Below are positions 1-13,800 of a DNA stretch of 64,000 nucleotides, piece by piece. The stretch comes from Vitrella brassicaformis (Eukaryota > Sar > Vitrellaceae). The stretch covers positions 95,487 through 159,486 of the forward strand of contig CDMY01000791.1 in assembly GCA_001179505.1 (NCBI GenBank), written 5' to 3'. The position numbers and the translations under genes were made by a program. The first letter of the stretch is position 1, and each line of letters opens with the position of its first letter. The notes under the pieces were generated by a model. The model was not told the DNA's origin. It saw only the letters and a program-made list of their open reading frames with translations, and made no database searches.

Positions 1-2
1 GG

Positions 3-1800
3 TGGGTCAGCCAGGGGGGCTTCCTGTGCGGCGCAGAGCCCATCAGAGACAAAACCGTCAAGAGATTCCTCAAGGTAAACAGAGAGAGAGGAGGGAGGGA
101 GGGAGGGCACACGAATGTTCTTTCGCAAACCTCACGTCTCCTCTGTGTGTGTGTCTATGCAGCGTTTTGCGTCCAAGGGAGTGAAGCCATGGAGTTTCCT
201 CCCGGCGTATGGCCTGGCCGAGAACACCCTGCTCGTGACGGGGAAGCGGGAGTTCCACCAGGGGCCGCTGTTTCTCACTGTCGACAACGAGGAACTGACA
301 CACAATGGACGCATCGTCGTGGTGAGCAAGCAATGATCAAGGATGCAACCATGGGCAAGAAGACGCTGCTCAACATTTGTGTGTGCCGTCAGGTTCGTGA
401 GGAGAGTTTGAGTGACAGCGATGTCAATCTGGCGGACTGGGACGACGTGGCTGAAGAGCCGTCGGCCCGCCTCAAGACACTGGTCGGCTGCGGGCAGCCC
501 GTGCAGGGCACCGATGTGCGCATCGTCGACCCAGAGACCCTCAACGAGGTTCATGAGGAGGGCAAACACGGAGAGATATGGGTCATGTCAAGAAGGTGAG
601 TCGAGTGAAGACACAACCACAGCAAAAGACACACACCCACATGTGTAATATGGGTACTGCACCTCCTGTCTGCCTCTGTTTGTTTGCATTGATCAGCAAT
701 GCGTTGGGCTACTGGGACCAGCCCCAGCAGACTGAGGAGACGTTTCGTGCCCAGTTCTCACAGTCGACAGGCGAGCTGTCTGCGCGTCGGTTCCTCCGCA
801 CTGGCGACTTCGGGTTTCTGTGGAAGGGCATGCTGTTCGTGACGGGTCGCATGAAGGACATGGTGATAGTCCGCGGCCGCAACTACTACCCACAGGACGT
901 CGAGGAGGCAGTGGAGGGATGCCACGAGGCCATCAGGCCAGGGTGCTGCGCGGCCTTCTCGACCGACGCCAATGGCACCACCACCACAACAGCAGCGGCA
1001 GCGGGCGAGTGTCAGGGTGAGCTCCTCGTGGTGGTCGCCGAGGTCAGAAACGCCGAGGCGTCGTGGTACAGCCGGCTCTTCCAGCGCGTCAAGAGAGACG
1101 AGTACACGGCCATCTGTGAGGCCATCTGCCGGGCGGTGCAGACGCAGGTGGGCCTGCCGGTCGCCAGGGTGATCCTTCTCGCCCCACGTACCATCCTCAA
1201 GACATCAAGCGGCAAGATCCAGCGGCAGCGCACCAAGGCTGAGCTCACTGACGGCCAACTCAAGGGCATCGTGTTCCAGTACGAGAACGACCACTCTGCG
1301 AGCGGATCCATGCAGCAGCAGCCGCACCCCGCCAGTGGAGGGGATGATGGAGGAGTCTGTGACGCACACGAGGCGTCCTCCCCGTCGGTGCCCACTGACG
1401 GAGGTGAGGTGGCCAGCGGCAACGTCAACCACCCACACGGAGGACCGGGCCACCTCCACACGTCCCTGTCGTCGACCAGACTGGTCGGTGAGTCGGCAGC
1501 GACGGATGACGGTGCGCCGGAAACGCCAGAACCCACTGAAGGAGGCGAGTGCGTCACGGCTCCGCAACAAATCATCCGCGTGTCTCAGCGAGAGATCCAG
1601 GAGGTGATAGTGTCTGCGCTTGGTGAGATCGTCCGTCTGCCCGACCGCCCCGGCCTCGACTGCCCCCTGCACGAGCTGGGCATCGACTCGATAGCCGCGG
1701 TCAACTTCTGCAACCTGCTGGGCAAGCGGCTGTCGCGAGACTTCCCTGCGACGCTGCTGTTCGACTACCCGACGATCCGCGACCTGACCAACTACATCAT
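3..1800 (+). other. Loading unit: fatty acyl-AMP ligase (C-terminal part) plus ACP1
   Basis: Four exons carry the C-terminal part of an adenylate-forming ligase. Visible motifs are GAEPI (exon 1), PAYGLAENT (exon 2), GEIWV at the end of exon 3, and LRTGD, GRMKDMVIVRGRNYYPQD and LKTSSGKIQRQR in exon 4. The RGRNYYPQD stretch is typical of FAAL enzymes rather than acyl-CoA synthetases, so the expected product is acyl-AMP handed to the carrier. ACP1 follows at about 1583-1800 with the phosphopantetheine serine in LGIDS (codon 1688-1690). The 300-base stretch between ligase and ACP encodes a low-complexity linker rich in Gly, Ser, Pro and His. The chain length of the starter acid cannot be read from the sequence. 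Confidence 0.93.
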
Positions 1801-4800
1801 GGAGGACGAGGAATGCGGGCGGGCGGGGGGCTGGTCACCCGCTGGTGGCACCAACAGACGCGCATGGATTGCTGCGGACTCGTCTGCCGAGGACAGGGGC
1901 ATCGCCGTAGTGAGCACTGCGTGTCGCTTCCCCTGCGGCGTGTCGTCGAGCAAGCAGTTCTGGGAGTTCCTCATGGATGGGTGCGACGGTATCACAGCGG
2001 TGCCTCTCAGTCGGTGGGACATGCACGTCTACTACGACGGGGAGGGGGACAACACGGGCGACCGGTGCTACGTGCAACACGGGGGCTTCATCGAGGACAT
2101 CGAGTTCTTCGATGCGGGCGTGTTCGGCATTGCCACAGCAGAGGTGTGGAGCATGGACCCACAGCAACGGTGTGTGCTGGAGGTCGGCTACGAGGCCCTT
2201 CACGCAGCAGGATTCACCAGAGAGAGCCTGCTGGGGGGCGACACGGGCGTCTTCGTCGGCTGCTGCTCGTTCGACTGGAGCAACATGATGCACAAGTGCA
2301 TCGCTCACGCCAGCCCCTTCAGCAGCACAGGGAGTGCGGCCAGCATCCTGGCCAACAGGATGTCGTACGTCTTCGGTCTGAAGGGTCCGAGCATGACCAT
2401 CGACACGGCCTGCTCGTCCTCGCTCGTCGCCGTCGATATGGCCTCCCGCCACCTGTTGCGAGGCTATGGCAAGGCCGTCATGGCTGGCGGCGTCAACCTG
2501 ATGCTCGCTCCCCACTCATTCATCGCCTTCTGCAAGGCGGGCATGCTGGCGCCCGATGGCAAGTGCAAGACCTTCGACGAGGCAGCCAACGGATACTCGC
2601 GTGGTGATGGGTGCGGCATGGTGGTCATGAAGCGCCAGAGCGATGCCAGAGACAATGAAGATGACATTCTGGCGGTGCTGAGGGGGTCAGGGGTCAACCA
2701 GGACGGCAGATCGGCATCGCTCACCGCACCCAACGGCCCATCACAGCAGCGATGCATCCGGGCGGCCCTCGACGATGCGGGTGTCGGGGCGTCCGAGATC
2801 TCTTTTGTCGAGTGCCATGGCACCGGCACGCCTCTGGGCGACCCCATGGAGGTCCGCTCGCTGCACGCCGTCTTTGCCAAGGCTGCTCGCACCGCGCCGC
2901 TGGTGCTGGGTGCCGTCAAGACCAACGTCGGCCACTCGGAGGGCGCGTCGGGCATCGCCGGCCTCATCAAGACTGTCCTGGTGTTGCAACATGGGCAGGT
3001 CCCGCCCAACCTGCACTTCAAGCAGCTCAATCACCACATCGCCAGCCTCCTCCAGGGCTTCCCCGTCCACTTCCCGGCCAAGGCCACCCGACTGGCTGCC
3101 GTTAAGGGGCAGAGGCTCAAGGCTGGCGTGCAGTCATTCGGCTTCGGTGGCACGAACGCCCACTGCGTGCTGGAGCAGGGGGACGGAGCATCGAGCACCA
3201 AGAAGCGTTCACAGCTGAGGGGAGATCGTCCTGTTGTCAGCTTCCTGTTCGGCGGAGAGGGCCATGCGCAAGTGGGCATGCTGCAGCAGCTCTACGAGAC
3301 GGAGGACAGCTTTCGATCAGCACTCGACCGGTGCGACGGGATCCTGAGAAGCGCTGGTCAAGCGTCTCTTCTCACCACCCTCTACCCCACCCAGCCGCCC
3401 CTGCAGTCGTCAGCTCCCCCCTTGTCGTCGTCGCCAAGCAAGGATCAGTCCCACCCGCTGTCGCTGGACGATCCTCTGGTGGATTTCCCCGCCACCGTGT
3501 CCGTGGAGTATGCCCTGGCGGAGCTGTGGCGGTCGAGAGGTGTGATGCCCGATGTGGTTGTGGGACATGGGGTGGGAGAGCTTGCTGCCGCTGTTGTTGC
3601 CAATGTGATGCCACTGGATGCGGCACTCACCCTTGCTGTGGAGCAGGCGAAGCTCATCAAAGCGACAGACGTCTTCTTCTCATGCGGATCAGCCAAGGTG
3701 GCGGAGAGTGAGGAGTTCGTGGTCTCGCTGATCATGGATCTCAGCCTGCAGAACAGTGTGGGCGTCGCAGCGACCATTGACGGATGCTCTGTGGTGGTCA
3801 ACGGCGACATCGACGGCCTGAAGACGCTCAAGCAGGCGCTCACTGAGTTGGATCCCCCCGTCCAGTGTGACATCGCTCCCTCCCTCCCATACCATTCTCC
3901 CGTCCTCGAGGCCGCTGCAGAGCAGCTGTCGGATACCATCGATCGGCTTCAAGACCAGCTGTCCGTGCCGTCGTGTTCGCTCGTGTCCACTCTCTCCGGC
4001 TTCATGGCCAACTCGGAGGTGGCCACGGTGGACTACTGGTGTCGGCAGTTCTACCAGACTGTACGATTCCGCGAGGCCATCAAGATGGTGGAAGACCTCA
4101 AGTGCAACATCTTCATCGAGATTGCTCCCCAAGCCGCTTTGACCGACTTGGCAGCCCAGTCAGTGAGCCGCGACTGCCGTGACGGTTCTATGTGGGTGCC
4201 CACGCTCCAGCCTTCAGTCGAGGGGACCAAAGACAGGAGGCCCTCTGTGAAGTTGCCACGCGCAGAGTCGTTCCAGTCGCTGGCCCGCAGAGTCCAGCAA
4301 GCTGTTCGGCGCACGTCATCGTCCGTCACATTCAACCGTCAGGCCTTCCCGTGGACCAAAACGGGCCATCCTCTCTTGTCGTCCAGGACTCACGAGCCCG
4401 ACGGAATGACGGTGTACACGATGCAGCTGAGTCCCCGTCTCTTCGAGCTCTTCTCGCACCATGAGGTGGCGTCCAAGGCTGTCTTCCCGGCCGCTGGACA
4501 ACTCGAGATGGTCGCAGCAGCAGCGCGACTGGATCGCCTGGTGCCAAGTGAGGACGCCGATCGCCCCTCGCTCTTCGACGACTGCCGTCCGGGATCACAC
4601 CATCTGTGTGTCGAGCTGCATGACGTGTCCTTTGAGGCGCCCATCGTTATGGACGAGGAGGAAGGCACAATGCAGCCCCTGAGGTGCCAGCTCAAGGACG
4701 GCCGCTTTGCTATCACGACGATCAAGGTCACCGACGGAAGTGAGTTCATTCATGCGTCGGGATCCGTGGACGTCGCACTCGAGTCCCTTCACGATGACTT

Positions 4801-7800
4801 TCCCGTGTCCCACCACCAAGTCGACCCGAAGACTCTGCAGCAAGAGACGTGCACTGAGCCAGTCGACATCCCCCACTTGTACGAGGGCCTCCGAACCAAC
4901 GGCCTCGTGTACGGCCCCCGCTTCAGGACCCTCAGGCAGGCCTGGGTGGGCACAGGCGACACGCGGGGGCAGGGCCTGGGGCTGGTGCGGCACGGAGGGG
5001 CTGGGCTGGAGCTGTTCGAGCGGCTGTTCGGCTTCCACCCAACCATTCTCGACGGCAGCCTGCATGTGGTGGCTTGCATCCTCGCAGCAGAGATGGCGCC
5101 GCCCAATGTGAAGGAGAGGGAGGATGCCGAGGACGACGACGGTGAGATGAAGCCCGCCACCCTGCACTACGATGGCATCTTCGTGCCCAGCTCCGTCAAG
5201 CGAGTGTCCATTGGGTCAGCCCCCCTCGGCGACAGTGTGTGGTCTCACGTGAGAGTGAGGCCTCAGGCGTCCGGGGACATCATGAGCCTCGACGTCACAA
5301 CTCTCGTCGCAGATGTGACTCTTCTGACCGATAGCGGATCGGTGCTGGGCGAGATCGAGACTTTGACGCTGAGGAAGTTGCACAGCACGAGCAAGATCTC
5401 TTACGCCATGCCCAAGGACGCCCTGTGGACGGTAGCGTGGGTGCCTGTGCCTGACCCGAGTGACGCATCATTGGCACAGCAGCGGCATGGGCCGGATGCC
5501 AGCAGTCCCTCCCTCTCTCCGGCCCCTCCCCGCTATCTGTTGATCGGTCTCGACGACACTCAAGCCGCCCAGATCAAGGAGGACCTGCAGGGTGTGGTCG
5601 ACATCGTTGCTGTGCCGGACTGCAAGACTGATGCCGACGTCGGCCGGGTGATGGCGACAGTGCGCGAGGGCAGCTTCAGCAGAATCATCTATGCGGCGGC
5701 ACTCGTGCTTGGGGCAAGTGTTGTTGATGTGTTGGATGGAGCGTTGAGACTGGTCAAGGCCCTTGCGAGTGACGAGAGTGGTGACAGCTACGCGAGTGCC
5801 ACACCCACATTCAGTCCCAGCACCCTACAAGACAACATCTCCCCTGCTGCGCCGCCAGTCCGCTCTCACACACCTCGTCTGATCCTCTTGAACCAAGAGT
5901 CCGATCCCGTGTCCGTCGGCGCACACATGGCTCCTGCCGGTCTGTGGGGCTTCACTCGGGCGGTCAACGCGGAGCTCGCCGGTGTCCTCGAAGTTGAGTG
6001 CCTTGACGTCAGCATCATGTCGCGGACGGACCACCACGACACATGGACAGAGGCACATGGCCTGACAGATGTCGCAAAGAGGCTCCGCAAGGGTGTGGAG
6101 GCGCTGGAGCACTCGGGCCAGCAGACCCTGGCGATCCGTCACGACAAGGCATTCGCCCCGCGCCTTGTCCGTCTTCTCGATGACCCCACGGGTGCTGTCG
6201 AGTGGTCGATGCAGCGGAGAGGGGCCCTTACCAATCTCAGAAGGCGGAAGCAACCTGTTGCCTCACGCCCACCTCCACAAGGCAGCCAAGTGGAGTTGCG
6301 TGTGTGCGCGGTTGGTTTGAATTTCCGCGACGTGTTGAATGTGATGGGACTGTATCCGGGCGACCCCGGGCCGCCGGGCAGCGACTGCTCGGGCATCGTC
6401 ACGCGACTCGGACCAGACGTCACCGGCGCCACTCAGCACCATCCGCACTTCCGAGTGGGCGACGAAGTGCTGGGCATTGCGGCGGGCTGCCTCAAGACCT
6501 ACGCCACGACGAGCTGCCTGCTGCTGACACACAAACCGATCAGTATGACCTTCGAGCAGGCCGCGGCGCAGCCCGTTGTCTTCACGACCGTGCAGCATGC
6601 CCTCGGAGACCTGGCGCAGCTCAAACAAGGCCAGAACGTCCTCATCCACGCGGCCACGGGCGGCGTCGGCCTCACGGCCGTCAACTACGCCAAGCGAGTC
6701 GGGGCGACCGTTTTCGCCACGGCCGGCAGCCAGGAGAAACAAGACTACCTGCGATCTCTCGGCGTCCAGCTCGTCGCCAGCTCCAGAGACCCGAAGGTGA
6801 GTCAGTCCATTGCATGAGGGTGTGGTATGAGACGGCTGTCATCCTCCTTGTGTGTTGCCTGCTGCTGCTCGTCAGGTGTTCCGCGATGCCCTCGTCTCGT
6901 GGACTGGCGAGCACGGCTTTGTCAACACGGTCCTCAACTCGCTGTCTGGCGACTTCATCAAGGCCTCCCTCGACGGCCTGCGGCAAGGCAGCGGCGGCAC
7001 CTTCATCGAGCTCGGCAAGCGGGGCATCTGGACAGCGGAAGACGTCGCTGCCAAGTACTCACACGTCACCTACCATGTGGTGGCCATCGACGACACCATC
7101 GAGCAGCAGCCGGCGGACTTCCAGACCCTGTTGTCCCGCATCCACAGCCCTCTCGCCGACGGACAGGGCAGGTTGTCCGATCTGCCGCTGACTGAGTTCG
7201 ATCTGGAGATGGAGGGAGTCGAGGCCTTCCAGTACATGCAGAGGGCCAAACACATCGGCAAGGTCTGCCTCCGACTACGGAGCTGCTTCGACCCACCGCC
7301 CCCATCGCCATCCCAGGCACTGCTGCAGGGCAAGAAGCTCCACGCGACACTTGAGGATCGTGTGTCGGACGTGTTGGATGGGTGTCAAGACCAAGTGTCA
7401 AGCTGGATCCAGGGCATGAAGGAGCTCGATGACATCTGTGTGAGCCTCGTCAACAATGCCCTGTCGCGGCTGTCCGAGAAGCAGGGCCGTGGGGACCGAG
7501 TCGAGGAAGCCACGCTGCAGCTGCTTCGCGCTCGGCTGTCTGCCATTGATTCCTCGACCGCCTCTGACCTGAGTCGCCCGCAAGGCACCGTCGCTGCTTC
7601 CGTGTCGTCTGTCGAAGATGTTCTGAGGAGGCACAGCGAAGTGGATGCCGAGGCAAAGCTGCTGCAGGCGGTCATGACGCGACTGACCGATGTCATCGAC
7701 CAAGGCCAATCACCGTCAGCTGGAGGCCAGAGGGACACTGAGGGCGGTGCAAGTGCTGCCCAGCCTCAAGATGGCAAGGAGGGCCATCTCGTCGACGCGG

Positions 7801-10800
7801 CCTTGTCTCACGGGATTGAGGATTGTTTGGATGTTTCGCTGTTGACACACACTTGTTGCCGAGTGGCGGCACAGGCCATCAGGGCGATGGAGGATGCATG
7901 CTCGTCCGGCCGACATTTGTCGGTCCTCATTGTGGGCCACAGCGTCGGCCACGCCGTCCAGTCCCTCGTCCGCGAAGTGGCCGACCACAACGTCCGCATC
8001 ACTGTCACCGACAGGGACTTGCCGTCGCTGCAGAAGGCCGCTGAGAAGCTTCGAGGCCTGCGGAACCTTTCGTTTGCCTTGCTGGATGTGTCAGAGGATC
8101 CACGGGCTTACGGCTTCGGCTCGGCTTCCTTTGAGGCCGTAATCACCGTCAATGCCATCCGGAGCGCTGAGGACTGTGACGCAGCGGTGCGACACCTGAA
8201 GGACCTCCTTACCGACAATGGTGCCCTCATCCTCACGGAACCAGGCCTCCTCGGGTCGCCTTTCACTGCCCTCACGATGGGTGTCTTCGACTCACACGCT
8301 ACTCCACATCAGGACGGCCTGACGAGGGACTCGATTGAGGCAGTGCTGGAGAAACACGGCCTTGACGCCAGCCTGCCTGGCGGGCAGTCCCGACTCTTCC
8401 AGCAACAGCGCCTCATCCTTGGCGTCTCTGAGGTCCAGTCTCATGGTCCGCGGTCCACCTCTCCTGCGCATGCGCATGCGCCTGGGGAGTCGTGTTATGT
8501 GATCACCGGAGGATTCGGCTGCCTGGGTCTGTGGATGGCGCGGCACCTTATCGAGAATGGTGCCCGTCATCTGGCCTTCCTGTCCAGGAGCAATGCTCCA
8601 AGAGACGAGTACCGACCCGAGTGGGAGGCGCTCCAGCAGAGCAGCGTCACGATCGAAGCCATTCCATGCGATGTGACGGACGCAGGCAGCGTCAGTGCTG
8701 CAATGGAGCAGCTGATCGACGGCAACTCAAAGCAAAGGCCCCCCGTCAAGGGCGTGTTTCACCTTGCCGGTGCCCTGGCTGACGGCAGTCTGCAGAAACA
8801 GACGCGAGAGATGCTGCAGCTGGTCTTCGATGTCAAAGTCAAGGGAGCCCACAATCTGCACGAGGCGCTGCAAGGCCTTGACGTCGAGTTGGACCACTTC
8901 ACGGTGTTCTCGTCCATCACTGGTCTGTTTGGGTCCCTCGGCCAGTCCAACTACGCCGCGGCCAACTCGTGTCTTGATGCCTTCATGGCCTACAGGCGAT
9001 CGACGGGCTTGTGCGGGCAGAGCATCCAGTGGGGCCCCGTGGCGCAGTCGGCAATGGCGGGCAGCAAGCGAGTGGAGGAGCTGGTCGCACTACAGGTATG
9101 CACACACGGATGCATCAGCCAGCCAGACACACACACACACACACACTCACACACATGCATTTTCTTTCCTGCGTGCAGGGGCTGAAGCTGATCGAGAGGC
9201 ATGTGTTTGAGAGGGGTTTCTATGCAGCCGTGCGCACCGGTGTCCCCCAGGTGTGCATCGCCCTCATCAACTGGAGGGCCGAGGCGTTCGCGCACCGGCC
9301 GTCGGCCTTCTTTGATGCCTTCCGCTTGAGTGACAGTGTCGACGCCTCGTTCCACCAGCGACAGACAGACGGTATGCTGACCGGCGACATGGATCCCATC
9401 GCCCTGAAGCTCAGCCGCATCCCTGAACCGGAGCGCAAACAGTGGCTCCAGTCCGTGGTGCTTGACGCCGTCGAGAAGAGCAGCAGCGTCCGGCCGTCTC
9501 TCTCCCTGCCTTTGATGGAGCTGGGCATCGACTCCCTTGCGGCAGTGGAGCTCCGGAACGAGCTGTCCCGACGGCTGGGCATACGCCTGCCGGCCACCCT
9601 GCTCTTCGACTTCCCCACCGTCGGGCAGATCGTCGACTTTGTGTATGAGGAAGCCATGAAGCAGCTCCACGACGGCATCGCCGAGAAGAGCCCTGGTCAG
9701 GCCGCTCTAGGTGGGCTGGACAAGGGCTCTGGTGCCGATGCCTTGGTCATCAGTGGGATGGACTGCCGGATGCCGGGTTGCGAGGAGTCGCCTGGCGGCT
9801 TCTGGCGTCTGTTGGTCGACCAGGTGGATGCAGTGCGGCCAGTGCCGCTGAGTCGGTGGGACATGGACGAGATCTATGACAGCAACATGGAGGCGGACGG
9901 CCGCAGCTACTGCAAGGAGGCCGCCTTCGTGTCACACGCTGAGCTCTTCGACATGGGCTTCTTCGGCATATCGTCAGCTGAGGCCGAGACCATGGACCCG
10001 CAACAAAGAGTCATGATGGAGGTCGGCTATGGCGCGTTGCATACGGCCGGCTATCGGCAGCAGAGCGTCTCGGGAAGCAACACCGGGGTCTTCATCGGAT
10101 GCTGCGGCTACGACTGGAGCTACCGACTGGTCGACGCCAAGTCGATTGGCACCTACACCGGCACCGGCGTCGCCGTGTCGATCCTAGCTAACCGCATCTC
10201 CTTCGCGCTTGGCCTTCGCGGCCCCTCATTGACTATCGACACGGCCTGTTCATCGTCCCTGGTAGCTCTCGACGCTGCCTGTCAAAGTCTGCGGTCACAC
10301 CGGTGCCGCACCGCCCTGGTGGGCGGGGTGCAGCTGATGCTCAGTGGACAGGGGCTGGTGGTCTTCTGCAAGTCCAAGATGATGTCACCCAGCGGCCGCT
10401 GCAAGACATTCGACGCCAGTGCCGACGGATTTGGCAGAGGGGAGGGGTGCGGGGCTGTCGTCGTGGAGTCCATGCACTCCCTCACTGACCGGGCGGCAGG
10501 AAGACATGCCCTAGCCATGGTCCGTGGCTCAGCAGTCAATCAGGACGGCCGGAGCGCGACGCTGATGGCCCCCAACGGCCCAGCACAGCAGGACTGCATT
10601 CGCCGAGCCCTCCAGGACGGCGACGTGCGGCCTGAAGACGTGGTATTCATTGAGACCCACGGGACGGGCACGCAGCTCGGCGACCCGATGGAAGTGGGCG
10701 CGCTCAAGGCTGTATTGGTGGACAACCACAGGTCGAACCATCAGCCGCTCTTCCTCGGGTCCGTCAAGAGCAACATCGGGCATCTTTTCGGGGCTGCAGG

Positions 10801-13800
10801 CATTGCAGGGCTCATCAAGACCATCCTGGTGTTCCAGCACGGCCAGGTGCCACCCAACGTGCACCTGAAACAGCTGAGCCCCCACCTGGACTTCGACAGT
10901 GTCATCACGCTGCCGACGGGGATGGCTGCACTCCCCACGTACCCGGAGGACAGCGGGCGGAAGTCGATGGGCGGCGTCTCGTCATTCGGCTTCGGCGGGA
11001 CCAACGCACACGTCATCATCTCTGCAGCAGCCGACGGCCCGCGTGACGCAGCAGCACTCACCGCCTTGGTACAGGAGAGGCACATCTTCCTCAATCGGAC
11101 GTCGTTGCCGTGGACCGACGTGTGGCATCCCTTCCTCAAAGAGAAGGCTGCACGGGACGGCCGTACGGCTTACCTGTGTCCCGTCGACGCCAAGGTGTTT
11201 GGTGTGGTGTGCGACCACGTCATTCTGTCCCGCATCATCTGGCCTGCGGCTGGCTACCTCGAGATGGCGGCGGCGGTTGCACGCGACGCAGATCGCAAAA
11301 GGAGGAGGAGCGGCGTCGTCACGCTTGAGGACGTGAGCATCGACAACCCGCTGCTGCTCAGAAGGCCGCCAGATGACACGGACAGGCAAGCCACCTGGAC
11401 TGGGCCCGTGCTGTCGTGCGACATCGATCCAACCGATGGTGCTTTCGAGATGACCGCCAGTGACGAACATCTGGTGGCGGGGAGAGCCCTCATGGATGAG
11501 ACTGAGGGCGCCGGGCTGGCGGATATCCCTCCACTCCAAGAGATCCGCCAGCGGCTGACGACCGAGATATCCCCCCATCACTTCTACTCGACCGTGGCAG
11601 AGGCGGGGTTGCAGCTGCAGCGGAAGTTCCAGGTTCTGAAGGAGCTGTACTGGGACCCTTCTTCACTAGAGGTGCTGGGGCGGGCAGAGGTGGACACCGA
11701 TTTGCACCTGGGCACGTCCTTCGAGAGCTCCTTCGGCATCCACCCCGCCCTACTGGACGGCACACTGCAGCTGCCCGCCATGGGCATTCTCGCCACCCCC
11801 GAAGGCCACACCCCTGACTTGTTTGTCCCTGCTGGCATCAAGACGGCCACCATCTCGTTCAAGACGCAGCCGCATTCGCGAACGCTCTGGTCCCATATCA
11901 AGGTCGGTGCCCGCGACACGGAGAAGGGCACACTGGACATCCAGATGACCGTGTGGGATGGCGAGGGCAGGGCCGTGGCTGCCTTCCAGCACTTCACGTA
12001 CCAACAGGTCAAGATGGGACGGACCATGCAGCAGGCCGCCATCCGAGAGCTCCGAGAGACGACCACACTATGGCAGGTCGTCTGGGAACCCCTCAAGGAT
12101 GGCACCCAGACCAGGAACACAGAGGACGAGGCAGCTCCAGCAGATCCATCAGCGGAGAAGGGCCACGCTGATCGACCTGTCCTTCTTGTCCTCAGCTCAT
12201 GCTGTGATCTGGGAGATGCACCACCTCTGCCCGTGGGAGTGACGACGGTCCACCTCACAGCATCTGACAAACATGGGGGCTACCGCGAGCAGGTGCAGCC
12301 CTTCCTGGTGCAGTCGAGCGACAAGTGGAGGCAATGGGAGGCTGTCATCTTCTCCCCTGGCCCACCCAGCAGCTCGGACAGAGCCACCATGGCGGCGACA
12401 GAGAAGATGGTCCTGTACGAGGCCATCCAGGTGGCGCTTTCGCTCTCAACCAGTACTTCATCCGAAGGCGGCAAGGAGAGCCAGGGACAGCACAACGCAG
12501 CCCTGTTCATCGCCGCCGCAGGCGCACTCCACGGACTCAGCGGCGCGGAACCGCACGAGCCAGTTCATGCCGGTCTGTTGGGTGGCCTCGCCCGCTCCCT
12601 CCGCCTCGAGCTGCCCCAGCTGTCGATCCACACGGTGGGCTTCGACAGGCAGACATGCACTCTACCTCTCATCGTGGACAAGGTTCGGGAGCGGATCGAT
12701 GCCGGCCTGTCTGTGGAGTCTGAGCTTGCATGGGGGGACCAGCAGTGGCGAGTGCCCCGGCTGGCCAGCGGGGCGCAGCTGCTCCACAAGGGCGGGGGGA
12801 TTAAGTGCACTGGGGCCACCCTGCCGGAACTGAGGGTCGAGCCACTGCTCGACAAGGAGCGGAGGGCACCGGAGGGCGCAGATGGAGAGGTCGAGATCCG
12901 AGTGCGTGCCGTATGTCTTGTCAAGGACGATGGTGGTCTCGGTGGGGCGACGGGCAAAACCGTCGCAGGAACGGTTGTGGCTCTTCCAGACCTTCCAGAC
13001 GACGGCTTGGCTGACAACAGGCTGCAGGTTGGGGATGATGTCTTCGGCTTCGTCCCCAGCGGTGCCCTTCGGAGCTACGTGACGACACATGCAACGCTGC
13101 TGGCCAAGGTGCCCCCCCAACACCAGCTGTCCTTCGAGCAAATGGCCGCTCTCCCTGCTGCATTCGCCATCACCGACACTGGGCTGAGGGACCTGGCCCA
13201 AGTCAAGTCTGGGCATAAGGTGCTCATCACGGAGGCCGCAACCGACGTGGGTTTGGCGGCGATTCAGTACTGCCGTCGTGTGGGTGCGACGGTGTATGCG
13301 ACGGCTGGGAGCGCCGAGAAGCAGCAGTACCTGCGGTCTCTGGGCGTCGAGTACGTGACGAGCACGCGAGACGTCAGCCGCTTCAAGACCGACATGAGGG
13401 CCTTCCTCGGCGTCCCTCGAGAGGGCGGCGGTGCATTGCCGACCGATGGCGATGCCGGCCTCGACGTCGTCCTCAACTGCCTGTCGCAGGGATCCAATGA
13501 AGAAACGTCAATGGAGTTTCTGCGAGCGGGAGGGTGCGTTGTGGACTGCGGGAATGACAGTCGCGACGGAGAGAGTGGTCGCCGACCTGACGTTCGTTAC
13601 CACAGACTTGCCTTCGCTGACCTTCTCGGCAGTGATTCTGGTGTGCTGCGGCAGAAGCTCGATGAGCTTCAGCAAATGCTGAGCGATGGTCGCCTGCAAG
13701 CCCTTCCGCTGCGTGCCTTCGACGTCGACACCAACCAAGCGACAAAGAACGGGCGCTCGGGGGTTGCTGCCGCATTCCAGTGCCTGCAGGAAGCACAGCA

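Noticed and set aside
11021-11125. A hidden AT in module 2
   Set aside because: I looked for GQGxQ, GHSxG and AFHS motifs between KS2 and KR2 and found none; the space is also too small.
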